DNA of 11,853 nucleotides from Candidatus Magasanikiibacteriota bacterium (GTDB taxonomy: Bacteria > Patescibacteriota > Patescibacteriia > Magasanikbacterales > UBA922): positions 1 to 11,853 of the forward strand of contig QIHL01000077.1 of assembly GCA_003230965.1 (NCBI GenBank). The letters are read 5' to 3'. This document shows, piece after piece, positions 6,537 to 11,853 of this stretch. A model generated the notes under the pieces. It saw only the letters and a program-made list of their open reading frames with translations, searched no databases and was not told the origin of the DNA. The stretch's first letter is position 1, and every line of letters begins with the position of its first letter. The position numbers were made by a program, and so were the translations under genes.

Positions 6537-6564
6537 TTGCTGGCTACAAAAAATGTGATATACT
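6537..6564 (+). promoter_or_regulatory. Predicted promoter of the PEP synthase gene
   Basis: TATACT (6559-6564) is preceded by TGA, giving the same extended -10 (TGATATACT) as at ftsA. A weak -35 TTGCTG (6537-6542) lies 16 bases upstream. Transcription would start near 6571, with a leader of about 30 bases to ATG 6601. A short inverted repeat ATTCTA (6569-6574)/TAGAAT (6587-6592) falls in that leader. Confidence 0.6.
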
Positions 6565-6600
6565 TATTATTCTACATTCTTTTTTATAGAATGAGACAGT

Positions 6601-9600
6601 ATGTTTAAAAAAACAAAAAAATTAGTATATACTAGTATTGTTGAAAAGGGAATGAAGCATATTTTATGGTTTCGTGATATTCGGATTACAGATATTTCAC
6701 TTGTTGGAGGCAAAAATGCATCGCTTGGTGAAATGTATTCGGAATTGAAAGAAAAAGGAGTGCCAGTACCGAATGGTTTTGCTGTGACTGCAAAATTATA
6801 TCGTGATTTTTTGGTTGCGAATAAATTGAATAAAAAAATAAAAGAAATACTGAAAGGGCTAGATGTCACAGATGTTCAGCAACTTGCTAAAGTTGGGAAG
6901 CATCTACGGAGTATGATTTTGCAGGCAAGCTTTTCTGCAGATATGAAAAAAGAAATAAGTTTAGCCTACGAACAATTAAAAAAAGAAGAAAAACAAAAAA
7001 TATTGGCAGTTGCCGTCAGATCCAGTGCAACAGCAGAAGATTTGCCAGATGCCAGTTTTGCTGGTCAACAAGAAACGTATTTGAATGTTCGTGGGTGTGC
7101 AGACGTGCTGATTGCCGTAAAGAAGTGCATTGCATCACTTTTTACTGACCGTGCAATTTCTTATCGTGAAGCGCATGGCTTTGATCATCTGTCAGTTGAT
7201 TTATCCGTAGGCGTACAGATGATGGTACGATCAGACATTGGTGCAAGTGGTGTGATGTTTACACTTGACACAGAATCTGGATTTCGTGGCGTTGTTTTGA
7301 TAAATGCTTCCTATGGTCTCGGTGAATATGTGGTCAAAGGCAGAGTCACACCAGACCAGTTTTATGTATTCAAAGATGGCTTGACACGAGGCAAAGATGC
7401 GGTAATCAGTCATACGTTAGGATCAAAAAAAGTAAAATTGGTGTATGGCAAGACAACGGCAACAAAGCAAGTACGTGTGAATAGATTATATCGTGAACGT
7501 TTTTCCATTACAGACAAGGAAATTTTGCAGTTGGCAAAATGGGGTATGCAAATTGAATCACATTATGGAAAACCACAAGATATTGAATGGGCAAAAGATG
7601 GACAAACTGGTAAACTTTATATTGTTCAAGCACGTCCAGAGACTGTAAAATTTCGGGTTAATCATGCAGTAGTGGAACAGTACAAGCTAAAAAATGATGA
7701 AAATCCGTTGTTGACAGGCACAGCTGTAGGACAAAAGATTGGAGCAGGGAAAGTGCACATTATTGAAACACCGTCACAGATGAAGCAATTTAAGAAAGGA
7801 GAAGTGTTGGTAACACGTATAACAGATCCAGATTGGGAACCGATTATGCGTATTGCCTCAGCGATTGTAACGGAAGAAGGCGGAAAAACTAGCCATGCGG
7901 CTATTGTTTCGCGTGAGATTGGTGTACCTTGCGTTGTTGGGGTTCATGATGCACGTAAAAAGCTCAAGAATGGACAACCTATCACTGTCAGTTGTGCACA
8001 AGGAGATAATGGCATTATTTACAAAAATATTCTTCCTTTTGAAGTTAAGCGAACTAAAATTTCAGATGTACCAAAGACAAAGACACAAGTTATGATGAAT
8101 GTGGGCGATCCAGGGCATGCGTTTGGATTGTCATTTTTGCCACATGATGGCATAGGACTGGCACGACTTGAATTCATTTTTACAAATTTTGTTCGTATTC
8201 ATCCGCTTGCGTTGGTAAATTATGCGAAATTAAAAGATAAAAAAGCAAAGAAACAAATTAGTAAGATGACGAAAGGCTACAAGAAAAAAGAAAATTATTG
8301 TATTGATAGATTAGCCGAAGGTATCGCCCGTATTGCAACAGCATCATATCCAAAGAAAGTAATCGTCCGAATGAGTGATTTTAAGACCAACGAATATGCA
8401 AAACTTATTGGTGGCGAGGAGTTTGAATTGCATGAATCAAATCCTATGCTCGGTTTTCGTGGGGCAAGTCGGTATTATTCAAAGGAGTACAAGCCTGGTT
8501 TTGCATTGGAATGTGCGGCAATTAAAAAAGTCCGTGAAGAATGGGGGCTTGATAATGTGGTTGTCATGATTCCATTTTGTCGTACGCCAGACGAAGGAGA
8601 AAAAGTGCTCAAAACCATGGCGGAATTTGGTTTGAAACGTGGAGAGAATAATTTGCAAGTCTATGCGATGTGTGAGATTCCGAGTAATGTTATTTTAGTG
8701 GAAGAATTTATGAAGATTTTTGACGGATTTAGCATAGGTTCAAATGATTTGACACAGCTGACTCTCGGGTTGGATCGTGATTCTGCAAAGATTAGTTACA
8801 TGTATGATGCGAATGATGTGGCAGTGAAACGAATGATTCAACATGTTATTCAAGTGGCGCATAAACGAAAAAAATACATTGGAATTTGTGGTCAAGCTCC
8901 AAGTGATTCACCAGAGTTTACTGATTTTTTGGTTAAAGCTGGGATTGATAGTATTTCATTAAATCCTGATTCTGTTGTTGAAACCAGAAAACGTATTGCT
9001 TATGTAGAAAAGACAGTCGGTAAAACTGGTAAAAAAACAAATACGAAATTTTTGAGTTTTGTGGTAGTGCTTGGGGTTATTGGTGCTGGTTTGATTGGGC
9101 TTGGTGCTGGATGTGCTAGTAATATTACAGGATCAACACCGAATTTGGTATCACAAAATTATATGTCGCCAGCGACTGTTCGTCAACATATGCAGGATAA
9201 TTTGGAGAGAGAACAAAAAATAACAGATGCAAAACGGACGGCTACACTCAATGAACAAAGTTTTGCGACATTCAAGATTAAGTATCCGATTGATTGGTCT
9301 GTAACCAACTGGAATGGTGGCGTAACGTTGACAAATGCTAGTGGTACTGCACATATAAGTATTTATTCAGAGATTGTGGCGCCTTCAATACCAACTACTA
9401 CGAAAAAAACTACAGTGACTGTTGACGGTTTGCCAGCTGTGCGTTATGATAATATATCAGTTGTTTCCAGTACAGCGACAACAACATTTATTCAGCTATC
9501 TGTAAGTCCTACAACAACGCTTGACATTGATAGTAATAGTGCTGATTTGGACGTGATGCTCCAAACTTTTCATTTGACTCATGATAGCGGAGTTATGAAT

Positions 9601-9759
9601 ACACGTCCATTGAATCATTGGGACATCCAAGATGGCAGGATTTGTGCTGATATAATTACATACGCAAAACGTGATACGAATGGAACTTGTAAAGCCTTTT
9701 CTCGTCCGTGTGATGTTCCAAATAGTTGGACTGTTTGTACTACTTTACATGCAAATTAA
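6601..9759 (+). CDS. ppsA: PEP synthase fused to a membrane anchor and predicted exported domain
   Basis: Residues 1-800 are a full phosphoenolpyruvate synthase (pyruvate, water dikinase), making PEP from pyruvate and ATP. Visible blocks are GGKNASLGEM in the N-terminal ATP-grasp, VRSSATAEDLPDASFAGQQE (139-158), the phosphohistidine site TSHAAIVSRE with H432, GLARLEFIF (519-527), SNPMLGFRGASRYY, GSNDLTQLTLGLDRDS (713-728), and C763 in GICGQAPSD as the proton donor. The family normally ends soon after this. Here the frame continues through a Lys-rich stretch (804-816), a hydrophobic segment (817-836) ending in GAGC838, and about 212 further residues with a beta-rich, PsbP-like look and cysteines at 1015, 1030, 1037 and 1046. 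The tail should lie outside the membrane. An in-frame TGA at 6592 limits the start to ATG 6601 or ATG 6652 (MKHILWF); the latter is closer to usual family starts. An A7 run at 9031-9037 marks the junction and could hide a frame error. Confidence 0.93.
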   Translation: MFKKTKKLVYTSIVEKGMKHILWFRDIRITDISLVGGKNASLGEMYSELKEKGVPVPNGFAVTAKLYRDFLVANKLNKKIKEILKGLDVTDVQQLAKVGKHLRSMILQASFSADMKKEISLAYEQLKKEEKQKILAVAVRSSATAEDLPDASFAGQQETYLNVRGCADVLIAVKKCIASLFTDRAISYREAHGFDHLSVDLSVGVQMMVRSDIGASGVMFTLDTESGFRGVVLINASYGLGEYVVKGRVTPDQFYVFKDGLTRGKDAVISHTLGSKKVKLVYGKTTATKQVRVNRLYRERFSITDKEILQLAKWGMQIESHYGKPQDIEWAKDGQTGKLYIVQARPETVKFRVNHAVVEQYKLKNDENPLLTGTAVGQKIGAGKVHIIETPSQMKQFKKGEVLVTRITDPDWEPIMRIASAIVTEEGGKTSHAAIVSREIGVPCVVGVHDARKKLKNGQPITVSCAQGDNGIIYKNILPFEVKRTKISDVPKTKTQVMMNVGDPGHAFGLSFLPHDGIGLARLEFIFTNFVRIHPLALVNYAKLKDKKAKKQISKMTKGYKKKENYCIDRLAEGIARIATASYPKKVIVRMSDFKTNEYAKLIGGEEFELHESNPMLGFRGASRYYSKEYKPGFALECAAIKKVREEWGLDNVVVMIPFCRTPDEGEKVLKTMAEFGLKRGENNLQVYAMCEIPSNVILVEEFMKIFDGFSIGSNDLTQLTLGLDRDSAKISYMYDANDVAVKRMIQHVIQVAHKRKKYIGICGQAPSDSPEFTDFLVKAGIDSISLNPDSVVETRKRIAYVEKTVGKTGKKTNTKFLSFVVVLGVIGAGLIGLGAGCASNITGSTPNLVSQNYMSPATVRQHMQDNLEREQKITDAKRTATLNEQSFATFKIKYPIDWSVTNWNGGVTLTNASGTAHISIYSEIVAPSIPTTTKKTTVTVDGLPAVRYDNISVVSSTATTTFIQLSVSPTTTLDIDSNSADLDVMLQTFHLTHDSGVMNTRPLNHWDIQDGRICADIITYAKRDTNGTCKAFSRPCDVPNSWTVCTTLHAN

Positions 9760-9771
9760 ATATATAATTTT

Positions 9772-10797
9772 ATGAAAAAGAAAGCGCTTATAACAGGAAT
9801 TACTGGACAAGATGGATCTTATTTGGCTGAGTTTCTTCTTGAAAAAGGATATGAAGTACATGGCATTATTCGTCGTTCTAGTAGTTTTAATACTGGACGA
9901 ATTGAACATATTTATAAAGATATTCATGAAAAAGGTTCTAAGTTACGCTTGCATTATGGAGATCTTACTGATGCGAGTAATATAAATCGTTTTATTGCAA
10001 AACACAAACCTGATGAGATTTATAATCTTGCGGCTCAAAGTCAAGTTCGTGTGAGTTTTGATTTGCCAGAATATACTGGAAATGTAGTTGGGCTTGGAAC
10101 TCTGCGTATTCTTGATACTTTGAGAGATTTGGCATTACCTGTAAAGTTTTATCAAGCCAGCTCTTCGGAAATGTTTGGAAAAGTAAAAGAAACTCCGCAA
10201 AAAGAAACTACGCCATTTTATCCTAGAAGTCCGTATGCGTGTGCAAAAGTATATGCATATTGGTTGACGGTGAATTATCGTGAATCATATAATATGTTTG
10301 CGTGTAATGGAATTTTGTTCAATCATGAATCACCTCGCCGTGGTGGTACATTTGTAACAAAAAAGATTACACATGCGTTGACAAAAATAAAACTTGGTAA
10401 ACAAGATAAATTATATTTGGGAAATTTAGATTCCAAACGAGATTGGGGATATGCAAAAGAATATGTAGAAGCAATGTGGCTTATGCTCCAACAAGACAAG
10501 CCTGAAGATTTTGTCATTGCAACAGGTCAGACACACAGTGTACGTGAGTTTGTTGAGGAAAGTTGTCGTTTTCTTGGTATTGATTTTGAATGGAAAGGAA
10601 AAGGAATGGAAGAGGTCGGTATTGATAAAAAAACAGGAAAAATAATTATTGAGATAGATCAACGGTATTTTCGTCCAGCAGAAGTTGATGTGCTTATTGG
10701 CGATACAAGTAAAGCAAAAGAAAAATTAGGCTGGGAAGCAAAGGTAAAGTTTGAAAAGTTGGTTGAAATTATGATGAAAGCAGAAAATAAAGAATAA
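9772..10797 (+). CDS. gmd: GDP-mannose 4,6-dehydratase
   Basis: Gmd is the NADP-dependent short-chain dehydrogenase/reductase that turns GDP-D-mannose into GDP-4-keto-6-deoxymannose, the first committed step to GDP-L-fucose and related sugars. The 341-residue protein has the Rossmann GITGQDGSYL motif (G9, G12, G15), RRSSSFNTGRI near 34-44, SSSEMFG with S131/S132 and E133, YACAK with Y155 and K159 as the catalytic pair, NHESPRRGGTFVTKK (the Gmd-specific NADP/substrate loop), and KRDWGYAKEYVEAMW. It starts 12 bases after the PEP synthase stop and is probably co-transcribed with it; no terminator lies between. Two stops in a row (TAA, TGA) end it. fcl follows, completing the pathway, which implies a fucose-containing or other 6-deoxyhexose surface glycan. 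Confidence 0.97.
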   Translation: MKKKALITGITGQDGSYLAEFLLEKGYEVHGIIRRSSSFNTGRIEHIYKDIHEKGSKLRLHYGDLTDASNINRFIAKHKPDEIYNLAAQSQVRVSFDLPEYTGNVVGLGTLRILDTLRDLALPVKFYQASSSEMFGKVKETPQKETTPFYPRSPYACAKVYAYWLTVNYRESYNMFACNGILFNHESPRRGGTFVTKKITHALTKIKLGKQDKLYLGNLDSKRDWGYAKEYVEAMWLMLQQDKPEDFVIATGQTHSVREFVEESCRFLGIDFEWKGKGMEEVGIDKKTGKIIIEIDQRYFRPAEVDVLIGDTSKAKEKLGWEAKVKFEKLVEIMMKAENKE

Positions 10798-10814
10798 TGA
10801 TTTTATAAAATTTT

Positions 10815-10836
10815 TAGCTTTACAAACTTGAAGCTA
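10815..10836 (+). promoter_or_regulatory. Short hairpin just before the fcl start
   Basis: TAGCTT (10815-10820) and AAGCTA (10831-10836) are perfect inverted arms around ten bases, ending 3 bases before ATG 10840. The stem is AT-rich and has no T-run after it, so it is not a terminator. A weak effect on fcl translation is possible. Confidence 0.3.
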
Positions 10837-10839
10837 CTT

Positions 10840-11799
10840 ATGCAAAAAGATTCAAAAATATATGTTGCAGGACACAGTGGTTTAGTTGGCTCAGCTATTA
10901 TGCGCCGTTTGTACTCTGATAATTATGCCAATGTTGTAACACAGACACACTCAGAGCTTGATTTGATAAATCAAAAAGAAGTTGAAGAATTTTTTGAAAA
11001 AGAAAAACCAGAATATGTAATACTCGCTGCTGCAAAAGTTGGTGGTATTGTTGCAAATAAAACATATCCAGCTGATTTTTTGTATCAAAATTTGCAAATT
11101 CAAAATAATATTATTTATCAGTCATACAAGCATAGAGTGAAGAAGCTTTTATTCCTTGGTTCATCTTGTATTTATCCAAAATTATGTCCACAACCAATGA
11201 AAGAGGAATATTTATTGAGTGGTAAATTAGAGCCTACTAACGAACCTTATGCAATTGCTAAGATTGCAGGAATTAAAATGTGTCAAAGTTACAATAGGCA
11301 ATATGGAACCAATTTTATTGCTGTCATGCCAACTAACCTTTATGGACCAGGAGATAATTTTGATTTAGAAAATTCTCATGTTTTGCCTGCGTTAATACGT
11401 AAATTTCATGAAGCAAAAATAAATGGTGAAAAAACAGTAACAGCTTGGGGGACAGGCAGTCCTAAACGTGAATTTCTTTATGTAGATGATATGGCGGATG
11501 GGTGCGTATTTCTCATAAATAATTTTGATCCAACAAAAAAACAAAATGAAAAAGGGGAGATGTTTGTGAATCTTGGTACGGGTAGTGAGATAAGTATAAA
11601 AGAATTGACTGGACTAATAAAAAAAGTGGTAGAATTTGAAGGAGAAATTGTATGGGACAAAAGTAAGCCAGACGGCACACCAAGAAAATTACTTGATATG
11701 ACCAAGATGCATAGTTTGGGTTGGAAACATAAAATTGAATTGGAAGAGGGAATAAAAATGGTTTATGAGTGGTATAAAAAAATGCGGTTAAATTTATAA
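10840..11799 (+). CDS. fcl: GDP-L-fucose synthase
   Basis: Fcl (WcaG) is the NADPH-dependent epimerase/reductase that converts GDP-4-keto-6-deoxymannose, the Gmd product, to GDP-L-fucose. The 319-residue protein begins MQKDSKIYVAGHSGLVGSAI, with the family's GxxGxxG nucleotide-binding motif at G11, G14 and G17. It continues with LAAAKVGGI, GSSCIYPKLCPQPMKEE (S108/S109 region, with catalytic Ser and Cys), and YAIAK with Y137 and K141. PTNLYGPGDNFD and SPKREFLYVDDMADG, typical of Fcl, follow. ATG 10840 is chosen over TTG 10828 because the shorter start matches the usual N-terminus. No Shine-Dalgarno sequence is seen. It lies 42 bases after gmd, so the two form a GDP-fucose pair. Confidence 0.96.
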   Translation: MQKDSKIYVAGHSGLVGSAIMRRLYSDNYANVVTQTHSELDLINQKEVEEFFEKEKPEYVILAAAKVGGIVANKTYPADFLYQNLQIQNNIIYQSYKHRVKKLLFLGSSCIYPKLCPQPMKEEYLLSGKLEPTNEPYAIAKIAGIKMCQSYNRQYGTNFIAVMPTNLYGPGDNFDLENSHVLPALIRKFHEAKINGEKTVTAWGTGSPKREFLYVDDMADGCVFLINNFDPTKKQNEKGEMFVNLGTGSEISIKELTGLIKKVVEFEGEIVWDKSKPDGTPRKLLDMTKMHSLGWKHKIELEEGIKMVYEWYKKMRLNL

Positions 11800-11812
11800 A
11801 AAAGTAAAAAAT

Positions 11813-11853
11813 ATGCTTTATAAAAGAAAAATTCAAGAGAAAATTAATAATTG
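11813..11853 (+). CDS. Possible start of a further gene (truncated by window end)
   Basis: ATG 11813 opens a frame of 13 codons to the window edge (MLYKRKIQEKINN). It lies 13 bases after fcl on the same strand, and a basic, short N-terminus like this often begins AAA-type ATPases of the DUF4143 sort in related genomes. There is too little sequence to support a function, and the frame could be chance. Confidence 0.35.
   Translation, partial: MLYKRKIQEKINN

Noticed and set aside
9031..9037. Programmed -1 ribosomal frameshift at the A7 run
   Set aside because: The codon phase (GGT AAA AAA ACA) does not give a standard X-XXY-YYZ slippery site, and the zero frame already reads through; an indel or slippage is the more sensible alternative.
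9763..9768. TATAAT before gmd as a promoter
   Set aside because: It lies 3 bases before the start codon, so transcription would begin inside gmd; no matching -35 is seen either.
1..11853. CRISPR array, tRNA, rRNA, insertion sequence or integrase
   Set aside because: Looked for on both strands: no regularly spaced repeats, no tRNA-like cloverleaf ends, no transposase or recombinase motifs, and no terminal inverted repeats were found by eye.

Overview
The window is AT-rich, with every supported gene on the + strand, tight spacing and short gaps. TGA acts as a normal stop (ybeY and dgkA both end in it), so the recoded-TGA lineages are unlikely. A bacterium of the Candidate Phyla Radiation (Patescibacteria) is the best guess. 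The grounds are the small, dense layout, near absence of Shine-Dalgarno sequences, a GGGTGSG form of the FtsZ signature loop, and small lineage-type membrane proteins between core genes. This is inference from style; no rRNA or other taxonomic marker is present.

Layout. Bases 2-472 are the 3' end of an unrecognised gene with a Thr/Ser-rich tail. It is followed by ybeY (478-930) and a DgkA-type lipid kinase (927-1298, overlapping ybeY by 4 bases). ftsA (1343-2602) has its own extended -10 promoter and ends at a hairpin terminator. ftsZ (2814-4076) therefore starts from a separate promoter (2701-2729) in a gap rich in short inverted repeats, and it ends at a strong terminator (4140-4176). A new unit begins with nrdR (4228-4710), a one-pass membrane protein of unknown function (4718-5065) and pyruvate kinase pyk (5080-6525). 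A PEP synthase gene follows with its own promoter (6601-9759), then gmd (9772-10797) and fcl (10840-11799). The first 13 codons of another possible gene close the window.

How the genes fit together. YbeY serves rRNA maturation, the DgkA homologue lipid-carrier recycling, FtsA/FtsZ division, and NrdR control of ribonucleotide reductase. Pyk and PEP synthase run pyruvate/PEP interconversion in opposite directions side by side. Gmd and Fcl together convert GDP-mannose to GDP-L-fucose for surface glycans.

Most unusual item. The PEP synthase reading frame continues about 250 codons past the normal enzyme end, through a lysine-rich stretch, a hydrophobic segment ending in a cysteine like a lipoprotein signal, and a predicted exported domain with four late cysteines. 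As read, a cytosolic enzyme is tethered to the membrane and carries an outside domain. An A7 run lies exactly at the junction, and loss of one A there would split the frame into two overlapping genes, so the fusion needs read-level confirmation.
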